From positions 620,001-684,000 of the forward strand of contig NC_089429.1 in NCBI RefSeq assembly GCF_026210795.1: a stretch of DNA of 64,000 nucleotides. Reading direction: 5' to 3'. Below the pieces are notes generated by a model. The model ran no database searches. It was not told the DNA's origin and saw only the letters and a list, made by a program, of their open reading frames with translations. Shown piece after piece: positions 11,300 through 22,727 of this stretch. How positions within the stretch are numbered: position 1 is the stretch's first letter; the number at the start of each line of letters is the position of its first letter. Source of the DNA: Rhizophagus irregularis (taxonomy: Eukaryota; Glomeromycota; Glomeromycetes; Glomerales; Glomeraceae). Position numbers and translations under genes: made by a program.

Positions 11300-12980
11300 C
11301 AAAATAATTTTTTTTTTCAAATTTTATTAATACTGTAGTTTAAATCATTTTTTAATCCAGATGAAGGATATGAAAATGATAATGATCATCATCTGATCAT
11401 GAACAAATTAATGACTGTTTTTGTCTGTTGCTTACCAATGATATTGAGTGAAATTTATATCATTTCTCATTTTGAAAAAAAGTAGTGCTTTATAAAATTC
11501 GAAATATTAAACCCCTATAAATTCACATTTCAAATCTCTTAATTGGAACTGTATTGGTGATGTGATATCGTATTTGACTGATAATCTGATATTAAGCACC
11601 CCGAAATTAATTATATCTCAGTCAATATTCATTTGAAAATATAAAATTTATATATATAGAATTCAATTTTACAAGCACCCTATAGTAATAGATAGAGGGT
11701 ACTTAATATAAGTCAAATACGCTATCAATAAATTTCAACGATAATAAAAGAAAGTATTAAATGTTGATGATATATATGTTTACATTAAATTACAATATTT
11801 ATCGATTTCTTGAAATATAAGAAATTAATTTTTCTTTATTAATGATTTATTCTTTTAGTTATAAATTATTGATTTAATGAGACGAATTTAAAGTTTCAAA
11901 AAGTGAAATCAAAATTTCAATTTTTGATGACTGTATGGGTAATTCAATAACATAAAACAGCAAATACTATTCAAACAAAATTTATTGTTTTTTATTCATG
12001 ACATAATGAGTTTATAAAAAATTGGAAATTAGCATGATTTAGTTCCCATTTTTTCTTCTGCAATGAAACAAAAAAAAATCTTTTTAAAAAAGTAATCAGA
12101 AGATAATAATATCTCCGTAAAAATTTTACTATATATTATCACATTTAAAGGTTAAATATTTATCCCTTTTTTGAAAATAATGATGTGATTGTTGATTTAT
12201 GAGCAATCTTTATTTTTAATTCTAATTTTCTGTTTATCACTTTCTATTCGCTTTTTATGCAAAAAAAAGAACAATAAAATTAGCTGTTTAATATTATGAA
12301 TTAATATTCTTCTAATTAAATTGTGTGATTTAGCCTTTACCTTCTTTAATTCATTTGGTTAATATTTATAGCTTCTTGCACCTTAGTATAATGTTTTTAT
12401 GGTTTAATTCTTTCCTTTTGCTATTTGAGGAAATATTATTAACAGTTTTTACATTAAAAGCGAATAAGCAGAGAATTAGAGTTTAAAATAAGAAAATAAG
12501 AATCACTATCGCTATGTAGAATCACTTAGACAAATACTATGTTCGGATTATTCACGTTATTACATCATAAAAGGTAATTCTATTCTATCTTACACCAAGT
12601 TGGTAACTATATGATTATAATAGCCTTATTTCTAACCTTTTGCCTTATTTAAACTGTTTCGTTACAAATATTAACCATTATAATAATGAATGATCAATAA
12701 GGATGCAATCGAATAAAAGATTTATACTCTGTCAATTAAACTTATTATTCACTCAAATTTACACATTTTTACAAAGTTATATTACATGATCTTGTATAAT
12801 GATAAAATAAATTTATAATAATGATTTCCTTTATTTAATAATTGTATACTTAATTCAGTCTTTCTATGAAAATAAATTATTCAACTAAGAATCTTGCTAT
12901 TTACTCGAATCTTAGTGTTTAAATAATTCAACATAAGATAAATAATAAAGCCGCAACGAATTTGTATTCAAATCGTAAAT
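11300..12980. repeat. Kinase-block flank relic and AT-rich spacer
   Basis: The stretch around 11720-12070 (ATCAATAAATTTCAACGATAATA and ACATAATGAGTTTATAAAAA) matches the far 5' flank of K1 (15716-16030) and of the K2/K3 blocks (34115-34150 and 36385-36410). It therefore looks like the upstream flank of a lost kinase block. The last ~100 bases (TCTTAGTGTTTAAATAATTCA at about 12911) are the conserved 3' flank of K1. No other gene seen. Confidence 0.5.
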
Positions 12981-12984
12981 TAAT

Positions 12985-15267
12985 TTAAAACTCATCTATA
13001 AATAAATAGGTTAGTAAATAAATGTATTAGTTTAGTTATTTTAATATACTATTAAAAATACTAGATAATAACAAACCATCAGGAATTTCTGATTTATCTT
13101 GCTCTGAATGAAGACTATTTTGTGCTTCGTCTGTAAAAGTAAAATGAATTAGAGTAATAATACTTATCACAATTAATAAATAATTTTATTTTACCTACCA
13201 TTAGTACCAATATTTGATCGTCGCATAAATTCTCTCTCATAGTCATTTTGAACATCTACTACTATCAATAAATCACTTTTATTACATATTCATCAATAAT
13301 GTTATAAGAAACTTAAGAATTGATATGCAAATAAATATTTTAGGGCTTACCATTCTCTATTTTTAATCTTTTGGATAATCTGGGTGATTCTTTACTATCA
13401 TTATCTAAAATTAAGATATACAGTAAATTAGTATTTATTTATTATAAAACACTAATAAGTATATATTACCTTTAGAACTTATTGATGTATATTGTTTACT
13501 CGATTTACTAAGATTACTAGCTATAATAAAATGAATATTTAATATTTTATTGTATAAAATTCAATATAATTTTAATAAATACTTACTATTAATAGAAATA
13601 CTGAAATCATATGATCTGCTGATATAAAATGCTATTTTAAACAAAGAAAAGATTATCTTAATATTTTTTTAATTAAAGGAATTACTAAAACATTATTGAT
13701 TTTATATTACCTTTTTGTTCTTCTATTGTTATTTATAAAAAAAAAGATATTATTAATAATAACTGAATATTAAAAAAAGATTAAATTAATAAAAATATGA
13801 AATAATTATACCTTCTGTTGCATTTTTTGGTTTAGGTAGATTTTCAAAGTTGTGTATTTTACTTGTAAATGATTTACTATTCATGTTAATTTTTTCTTTA
13901 TCTACTTTTGCTATTAATTGAGGTAATTCGTTTGGATTATTTTGATAATATGTTTTAATTTCTCTGATTTTTTCCAAAAGTACACGAGTTTCAGGTCTTT
14001 TTAATGGATTAGCATCCCAACATTGTTCCATTAAACTTTTATATTTTGAAGGAATTTCTGATACAATTTTTGGTCTTATACCATCAATGATATTAATTGC
14101 AAGAATATAATCATGTTCATAATTCATGAATGGAGGTTGTCCAAATGAAATTTCCCACATAAGCATTGCAATACTATAAATATCAGATTTAAAAGTATAG
14201 CCCTTTCCATTAATAACTTCAGGAGCTATGTAAGGAAGATTTCCATAAATGCTTGTTGATGGTTTATCTGCAGGACCACAAAATCCAAGATTACTAATAC
14301 TCCAATTATCGTTCTGTAAATATAAGATATTTCCAGAATGCAAATCTCTATGAATTGAATTCTCTTCATGAATGTAATAAAGTGCATCAATTATTAAAAA
14401 AGTAATATTAATTCTTTCTTTCCATGTAAGTCGATTATGATTTTGTTGTAAATATTCTCTTAAATTCATGTCATATTTATTCATTACAAGCATATAATTT
14501 CCATTTGATGGATTTTGTGTTATACCATAACATTCAACAATTATTGTATGTTTGTTGCATATAGTAAAATGTGATTTAACCTATGAAAAGCAGTAAATTT
14601 TATTTATAATTAAATTTAAATTTAAGTTCTTTTAAATATTTTTTAAGTTACAAACCTCTTCAAACCAACTTTGACTTGCATTTTCAACATTTTCTAATTC
14701 TTTAAGTATTACTCTACCTGCAAGATTTTTTAATCCATATCTTTTCATTCTTTCTAATTGTTGTGTTTTAGAATCCCATTCTTCATAGTTCCCACCAATC
14801 CAATGTGCTGTATAAATTTTAGAAAATCCACCTTTTGTTAGATATTTGATATTTTCTAAATTATTGTATGGGATCCATTCAATAACTGTATTTGGCATAA
14901 ATGTTTCCATTTGACAACTTTTTATTAAATTATCAATATTATTATTTCCAGATGTCCAATTTGAAAAGTTTGTTTTTAAATAATTTTGAACACAATATTC
15001 ACAATATAATGTAGCTAAACATTTCTGGTTACAATTTTCACAAATTCTTCTTGTTCCTGAATTATAAATAATTTTATCTCGGTCATAATTTTTATTATTT
15101 AATCTTATTGCTTCAGTTTTTTCTTCTTCTGTAAGAGAATCATCAACAAGAATAAATTGTTCGCAAAACTCATTTTGTTCGTGGAAGCCATTGTAAATAT
15201 TATAATCAATTGATATAAATGCTCTACTAAGTGCCGCTTCTATTAATTCTCTTCGAATATTAGACAT
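12985..15267 (-). CDS. Kinase K1, Cys-rich N-terminus; predicted pseudokinase (NLG)
   Basis: Nine exons, all with GT-AG borders and consistent phase: 15267-14656, 14580-13812, 13722-13711 (12 nt), 13631-13587, 13520-13470, 13404-13351, 13261-13199, 13130-13077, 12995-12985; 556 aa. Exon 1 carries the N-terminal helix region, a Cys cluster (CENCNQKCL ... YCEYC), the WTSGNNNID signature and the kinase N-lobe (KGGFSKIYTAHW, VILKELENVENASQSWFEE). Exon 2 has the catalytic loop HRDLHSGN, then ISNLGFCGPAD, the activation segment YGNLPYIAPEV and the C-lobe (DIYSIAMLMWEISFGQPPF, EQCWDANPLKRP). The metal-binding Asp of the usual DLG is Asn here (AAT at 14290-14292), whereas K2, K3 and K4 keep Asp. The protein probably has little or no phosphotransfer activity. 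The start is the ATG shared with K2-K4. The conserved upstream block lies at 15317-15395. Confidence 0.85.
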
Positions 15268-15316
15268 TTTTGTAAAGAAAAAAATATTTTTAATAGTGCA
15301 AAAAAAAAAATAAAGT

Positions 15317-15395
15317 TTCCATAGACGGTTAAACAAATAAGTGGTGCAACCACAAAAATTTTAATATTGTCTACTGATCTACCTGTCATGTGTTG
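15317..15395 (-). promoter_or_regulatory. Conserved kinase upstream block (K1)
   Basis: Sequence shared with the upstream regions of K2, K3 and K4: GACGGTTAAAC, then GTGGTGCAACCA, then GTCTACTGATCTACC and TCATG. It begins about 50 bp upstream of the ATG and is likely core promoter and 5' UTR. Confidence 0.5.
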
Positions 15396-15399
15396 CATT

Positions 15400-17080
15400 G
15401 TAAAAAGACAATGATCATCTGATCATAATCACACAAATTATATCAGACAAACAATAAAATGTTGCCAGCAAACTTGGAATCGGATCTTTTGTTATTATTA
15501 TTATTTTATTTGTGCCTATATGACGTAAAAACTACAAAGGTACAAATGACGTTAAAGGTCAGGATTTTGTAGACTAGAATTATTTCCTGCAAATTTAATT
15601 TTAAAGTTGTTTTTGGAAAAAAACCAGTTTTATCAAATCATCATGAACTCAAAGAAAATAAATCACCTTTAAATTCATAGTAAAATAAAATTTCAATTTC
15701 CATATTTGTTCTATGTTATCAATAAATTTCAATGATAATAAAAAAATATTTTTTCTTAGATGTTAATTGATTAACTTTCTTTCTTTCTTTTTAATTATTT
15801 AAATTAATTAATTAATATTTTATTTTAGTTATTACTTTGGATATTTTTTATTACTATCGATATTTAATGAGCCAAATTTTGAAGTTTTGAATGAAAAGGC
15901 GAAAATCAAAAATTTAACTTTGATGGTAAAGATTTATTCGCATAAAATTTCCATAGGGTTTTGATATTATAAAAAAGACATATTTTTCAGGCAAATTTTA
16001 TTGCCTTTTTCGTGACATAATGAGCTTATAAAAATTAAAGGTCAACCATGTTTTAGATAATCTCACATCTCTTCCGTAAAAAAATTTTTTTTTTTATATA
16101 GAAAAAAAAACTATTATATTTTGAAACTATAATTACTAAATATTTAAGAGTACAAGACAATACATACAAGATATTACATATCCGTTTAATGGTGCATATC
16201 TGGATACCCTTATTGACGACTGTCTATATTTATTTATTTGATGAGCGACCTTAAATTCCTGTTTATCACTTTCTTTTCACTTTTTAATGGAGGAAAAGTC
16301 ATTTAATAGAACTTCCTAAGAATTTAGGTCACAAGAAAATTATACCAACCATTTAAATAAAATTCTTGAAAAATCTGATGATTCCAAATTTTTTGTAAAT
16401 TTTCTGAAATACCGAGCAAATATAAAACAATAGATTTATTATTAGCAAAGAACAATAACATTTTTGAAATAATTATATTATATAGAAAAAAAGAAGTTGG
16501 CTGATAATAAAAGTGAGATTAATATGATAAAGTTGGAGGTAAAAATTTTATTTGTTCATTGATAATATTCTAATGCTATTTTTTTTTTATTTGATTTAGT
16601 AATTAAAGTACTAGGATTCAATACAATTTCATTATATTATTTACATTATTCTTCTTTCATTATCAGCAAATAGTTAAAAGACTCTTCATACTATAAAGAG
16701 TTGTTTGAAACAACGACGCTTGATAAATGAAACATTGTATTATGTTAAAACCAAGAACAGAAATGAAAGCGTCTTTTGTTGTATGGTCAATCTTGAATTA
16801 CCTTAATGATTTAAAAGAACTGAAGCACATTTTAGAAAAATGATTAGGACACAAGTTTTTGTTGGTCCAGCTATTACGTTAATATACTGGAATATTACTT
16901 ATCGCTTTCGATATCCACTAGTTGCGTCTCCATATATGGTTATTTTTTCATGAGTATCGAAAAAGTATTTATTAATTTTGCTTCTTTTCCTAACGAGACA
17001 AAGGGAATTTGGTAACTAATTAGTATCATATTATATGATTTCGTAACGAATTTATGTTACCCATTTTATTATCTTCAGAC
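15400..17080. other. AT-rich spacer, kinase-block 5' flank
   Basis: No gene recognised. Parts repeat elsewhere: 15570-15600 (GACTAGAATTATTTCCTGC) matches 42005-42025, and 16015-16300 matches about 36390-36620. This marks duplicated flank of the kinase blocks. Confidence 0.5.
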
Positions 17081-17084
17081 GGCG

Positions 17085-17230
17085 GATGGGCCAAAAGTAC
17101 TCCATCATTCCCTTTCAAACAAAAAGAAATTATATTAATAATTAGTAAGCGATATTAGTGAACATACTATTCATACTTATTCATCCTAAACCGATTTTTG
17201 ATGCTAGTTTTGGCCCAAGTTCACGAAACA
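17085..17230 (-). pseudogene. Aldo/keto reductase fragment (exons 1-2 only)
   Basis: On the minus strand, CGTGAACTTGG around 17222 followed by AAAATCGGTTTAGGATG (KIGLG) is a remnant of AKR exon 1. GGAATGATGGAGTACTTTTG followed by CCCATCC around 17110-17085 is the start of exon 2, close to that of copy D. The similarity then stops and exons 3-7 are missing. It is a truncated fifth AKR relic. Confidence 0.6.
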
Positions 17231-17750
17231 AAATTTTTTAATCTGAAGTTTGTAGAAATATTTCGTTTTTTTTTTTTTGAAAAATAGAAACTGTTTAAAA
17301 TAACTAACTCTGATCGAAATTAGGATAACCATTTTTATCCGTTTTAAAACCCTTAACTGGAAACAATTTTACTTTGATTTATACCCTGTATGATTAATTA
17401 AGTTTATACAAAAATGAAATATGTCTTCATAATTTTTCATATATTTTCGCAACATCAGTTATCACATAAAGGTAATATAAGAAAATCTTCACAATAATAT
17501 TTTTGAATTTATTGAATTTTATTTAATTTATTAGATACAATAAATTTATCGTTATCTGTTTATAATTTCAGTTTGATTGGCAAAGTAACAAACACGTCGA
17601 TAAAATAAGTTATAATAATTGAGGATGACTTTTTTACAAACCCAACATCTAACGCATAATATTTTTTTGTATAAGGAAAATATTAATTCGTTGCAAATTA
17701 ATAAAAAAGGGCAAATATATATATATATCAAATAATTATGATTTCCTACC

Positions 17751-19199
17751 TTCATATAATCATCATTATATCTATTACCAATAATTTCAATAGAATTAAT
17801 AATTTTCCTAATTTCAGATAATTCTTCAGCAGAACTAAGATTAACTTTTACTGCTTCAACATTTTCTTCTAAATGTTTAATTTTTCCTGTGCTAGCAATA
17901 ACAACCATATTATCTCCCTGTAAAAAATTAAATAATGTATTTTTATATTTTAAAAAAATGTTATGATATTAAAATGTAATAAATTAAATAAGGTTAATAA
18001 ATATACTTGAGCTAGAACCCATGCTAAACAAAGCTGACCCGAAGTTACACCTTCCTTTTCCGCAAACTCATTAAATTTATGTACAATTTCCAAATTTTTA
18101 TTGAAATTTTCACCTTGAAAACGTGGAATCAATCTTCTAAACTCATAATCATCTGATTCAAAATCATCGATAGACTTATAATTTCCCTAAAAAAAAAATG
18201 TACATATATTTATAAATCGCTACGTTTTCATAAAATACAAGGACAATTTAAAAAAATGATAAATACTGTTAAAAATCCGAGTCCAAGTGGACTATAAGCT
18301 ACTATGGTGACACCTAATTCACGACAAGCTTCCATAATTCCATTTGTTTCAATATCAAGAGTCCAAGGACTATATTCAAACTTAAAAAAATAATTTTAAT
18401 ACAGATCGAAAATGGTTATTAGTTTACGTTGAATGTTAAAAATAATGATATTATAAAAATTGATCTATTTACTTGAACTGCAGCAATAGGATGAACTTTA
18501 TAAGCACGTCGAAGAGTTTCTGGGAACATTCAGAAAGACCAATATATTTAATTTTTCCTTTTCTAACAGGTTCTGCTAGAGCGCCAATAGTATCTTTAAT
18601 GGGTCTACAAAAATCATAAATTAATAGTTTTATTATTATTACAGTTCTTGATAATAATACTAAATAATTTTTTTACACGATGTTGATAATAAAGATCGAT
18701 ATAATCCACTCCTAATCTTTTTAAAGAGTTTTCACAAGCTTGATGGACGTATTCTGGTGTACCTGATATACCTTTAAATTCACCATTTGGTTCTATAACA
18801 ATGCCAAATTTTGAACAAAGAAACACTTCATTACGACGATCTTTAAGAACTTTTGAAAGGAGAATTTCATTGTCTCCATAAATATTATCCTTTATATTTT
18901 AAAAAAAAATTAAAAAAAAATTTAATATATCATTTTCGTTATTTTAAACTAAATTATTAAAAAGTTTAAATACAAACAGCAGTATCCCAAAAGGTACATC
19001 CTAAATCAATTGCTCGATTCAATATTTTAATTTTTTTTCTTGTTCATCGACTGAGTTGTAAGTATATGTGCCCTATAATATAAAAGTTGTTATTAAAAGA
19101 TATAATTAATGACGTCAATATCACGATACCAATTGGTGAACACACCAAGCCTACTGCGGGAATTTTTACACCATTTTTATTAAGTTCACAAAGTGACAT
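17751..19199 (-). pseudogene. Aldo/keto reductase copy B, recently broken
   Basis: The seven-exon AKR architecture is recognisable: ATG at 19199 (MSLCELNKNGVKIPAVGL), exon 2 19072-18978, exon 3 from about 18892 ([26 protein letters not shown]), exon 4 ~18604-18474, exon 5 ~18381-18268, exon 6 ~18187-18009 and exon 7 ~17917-17751. Defects: the GLGCM end of exon 1 is altered; exon 2 has an A-run length change at 19031-19040 that shifts the frame (95 nt instead of 96); the end of exon 3 with its GTAAGT donor is missing after QHRV; exon 4 has lost one base in the ECSAE stretch. The catalytic Tyr, Lys and His codons are still readable. Reading it as a pseudogene is safe; expression of fragments is possible. 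Confidence 0.8.
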
Positions 19200-20276
19200 T
19201 TTTTAAAAAATAATAAAAAATAAATTTTTTTTAAAGTAAAATCGATAACTCCAAGCGCTTTTATTTAATTTAATGATACATAACCGCCAAAATTCCAAGT
19301 TTTAAAGTTGCAAACATCATCAATTAAAATTAAACCCTGACGTTTATTTACGTATTTGCTGCGGATTGATGTGGAAAAAAATTAACTACTGAAAGTAAGT
19401 AAAAAATATTTTACTCGATAACTCGATAAGTATATTTATTAAATTTGAGAATCTAACCCAATCAAGTTAGTAATACTGTAAAGGCAATTGGTTACCCATT
19501 AAGTCTGATTATTCTGCAAATCAAATGTTACTACGGTAAATGAGAAATTTTAGTTGCTATACCTTGCTTTATTTAGAGTAATTACTTTGAATAAATCTTT
19601 ACTTTTTATTTATCGTAATTAGTTGGAAAGAATATTCCAGATAACATTAAACTAACAGGATTAGTTCAAAGTAAATAAGTTCTTTACGTTGCCACACTTT
19701 TTTATTACTCGGATTGTAACGCAAGATTTAGTTTACGTAGATCGTTTAATACCGATGATTTCTTATTAAAAAAAATCAGTAATGTTAAAAAGTCTACTGA
19801 GTACTGACTTAAAATTTATCTAAAATAAAAATAAAAAATCCAAATTTAACATGCAAGAATTTAAAATTTAATAATTTAGTTAACCGTAAATAATTTTTTT
19901 TTAAAAAAAAGAAAAATATCTTTATCGTATCTAAACTTTAAAAGCACATGTATTTCACAGAAGTTAAAAACTATGGCGAGAATAATTTTGAAATTAACTG
20001 CAAACAAAAATTACTAGGATTAAGTAAAGATATTTTAGGTTGTTGAGTTTTAACTTAACCAAAAATACTCAAGATAAACTTGTTCGCAGTTATTAAATTC
20101 AAACTTCAAAGTTGTATATGAACCTTAAAAAGTTTGATATTTGTTAGTGATTTTGTATACAGAAGTTCGTGTATTTCTAACTTGCGTTGACATTTTCTAC
20201 TCATTTGCTTAAAGGACCGTTCAGAGGAGTTTGCTTATAGGAAGACCAAAGCAATATTAAGTATTTATATTTATCT

Positions 20277-20463
20277 CACGGTTTCTAGTTAAATTCGTGA
20301 TTTTTTTTCACGGGTAGTGTTTATTTAAAAAGATGGTTTATCAATATTGGAATAAAGAGTCGCTTATGATACGGATACCGTGATACAAATCAGTTATTTC
20401 ACGGGGTCACTATGGAATAATCATGATTTTCAGGCTGCGCCGTGAAAATCAGTTCCCCGTGAC
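20277..20463. mobile_element. Small palindrome-rich insertion (MITE-like)
   Basis: Present in duplicate B and absent at the matching position in duplicate A (8810-8840). It begins CACGGTTTCTAG and ends in TTCCCCGTGA. Internal complementary pairs are TCACGGGG/CCCCGTGA (20399-20406 and 20455-20462) and GATTTTCA/TGAAAATC. There is no coding capacity. The boundaries are good to about 10 bp, and a target duplication could not be fixed. Confidence 0.55.
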
Positions 20464-21030
20464 CTTATTATTGCATACCGTATAATATTTTAATTCTAAC
20501 TTTGCGTATTTATGTTTAAAATGTATAATGTCGAAATTTAAAATAATTCTTAATAACAAAACCAAAAAATTTTTCCACTCGGATCAGCTTTTTTTTTTAT
20601 TGGTTACAATGAATTCTTTCATTAAATCTCTTTAAAATGAAAATTTATACTATATCCACGGAATTATCAAAATTAATATTTGAAGAATATATCAGAATTC
20701 TTAACTTACTGATAGAAATTCGGATTGGAAAATGATTAAACTCTAAAGTTTTCGTTTATAAATCTGTTTAACTTTTTTGAGTTAAAATAATTTTAAAAGA
20801 ACGTTTCCATATTTTCAAGATTAAATTACGATAAAAATTAAGAAATAATGCATAAGTTCATGAATTTATAAATAAGAAATTAATCAGCATTTCTTAGATT
20901 GAATAATAACAGGTATTTAGTAAAAGTCAATTAATATTAGTTCTTTTTTTTTTTTGGAAACATAATTATTAATGTTATCACTATTCCTGAGGAAAGGTTG
21001 AAGATGCAGGACTGCAGGTAGTACAGTAAT

Positions 21031-22715
21031 AATCATATTATTATTTACATAATTCGTATAATCATCGAATAATTGGAATTAATATACTATAATAACATAA
21101 ATTCAATAATAAAATTATAATAACTAGATCACATTTAAGTAATATTAAATCGGTAAATTGAATTAATATACAACTTTTGGTTCGTATATAAATGTTTTGA
21201 AATACAGAAAGATTTATATGGAAATTGAACCAATGAAATTTTTTTTTTCAAAAGTTCTTATTGCGGGTGGTTGATTCATTGTAGCGCCAAAAAAAAGAGT
21301 CACACGATAATTGATCAAATCAAAATGGCGTTATTTATTATATATAAAACAATATTAATTATTTGTATATATTTATTCAAATATTTCGAATAAAAAAAAA
21401 AACTTGTTTTTAGTAAAAAGAGTATATACAATATGTAAAGAGTCCATTTATTAGAATAAAATGGTTTATTAAAAAAAAGAAAAAAATTGGGATCGGCGTG
21501 GCTTGGAAATTTTGTCAAATAATCGGTCGTCACGGCAACAAATTTCTCGGACTAAATGATATCGCCAATGTTACGAAAATTTCAAAAAAGATTGGAAACA
21601 GATTTATCGACGTTACGTAAACTAACGCGTAATTGTAAATTTGCATTTTTACAGACCTATTTAGGCATATTAGCGGAACTTGCAATTACTATGAATGTTT
21701 TACTAGAAACAACCTATTGCTGCGGTCAAGAAATATAATTTTTATTGTATTGATATTTCCCCAGACTCATGGAATTATGGAAAACTCGTCTTGAATTAGT
21801 CGTCACTATAGAAGTATACTAGGATCATATACTTTATGTATAGACATACAATTAAAGAGCAATTCCACGGTTTAAAATAAAATTCCTATTGAAAATTGGA
21901 CAAATCCATGAAGAAAGACGTAATCTTTGTTTATTTGGGTTATATCTTAGGAATAACATAATTTTTTATAATTGTATTTTGTAATAATTAGATGAAAATC
22001 TTGGATAAATAAATGTTCATTGTTCATCTTGCTTTAGATGTATTAAGAAATTAAAAGTACTAATTATTTGGCGTGTATTCTAAAACAAAATACGATTTTT
22101 TATTGAATATGATAATTATTACACGGCCACCATTCATGTATATGTTGTACCAATATTTTTTTTTTATTTTTTTTTTACGGCAAAGAGACTTCAAATTGAA
22201 GCCGCACGTTGTCAATATGATGGTCCGTATAATAATATTATTGTACGGGCGCTTAATAATGATCTGATGTAGCGCGAAGCAAGCACGCTCGTACAATAAC
22301 ATATTGGATTTCTTATTAAAAATTTTAATTAAATACAATGTACATATGAAGCTTTAAGTTTATAATTTTTCCATGATTCAATTGATTCATGAAATTGATG
22401 TACAGTAAATGATCCATACTCGCAAAATTCCAAATATTTTTAAATTTTAAAGTTCTAAACTCGATAATTAAAATCGTAATATAAAATGAATGTAAAAAAA
22501 ATTTTTTTATTTATACTAAATAAATTTATATGAAAGATATATATTTATTTAAAGGTGAACGTAAATATCACGACTATTCAATGAAAATTTATTTAATATA
22601 GTCCACTTATAATTGGAATGATTTTTTTTTATTTATCCGTAAACTGTTTTTTTTTTAGACAAAGGTTGTTAATATTATATAAAAAATAGGGTTAAACATA
22701 TTACCTAGTTAATTT
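21031..22715. other. AT-rich spacer
   Basis: No supported gene. A 60-codon frame at 21556-21738 has slightly higher GC than its surroundings, but no recognisable motif and no homologous copy in the window. Confidence 0.4.
22238..22301. repeat. 64-bp hairpin
   Basis: TTATTGTACGGGCGC pairs with GCACGCTCGTACAATAA across a ~30-base loop. It is GC-richer than its flanks and may be a tiny MITE or structured-RNA remnant. Confidence 0.55.
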
Positions 22716-22727
22716 TTATTTCCTTAC

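Larger units (their letters stand above)
17751..21030. repeat. Segmental duplication, right copy (pairs with 6249-9325)
   Basis: AKR B plus the spacer up to about 21030, co-linear with AKR A and its spacer. It differs by an extra ~185-bp palindromic insertion at 20277-20463. Confidence 0.75.

Noticed and set aside
21556-21738. 60-codon ORF
   Set aside because: No motif, no second copy and ordinary flanks; insufficient evidence for a gene.
22060-22338. Overlapping small ORFs on both strands
   Set aside because: Low-complexity A/T frames around a hairpin.
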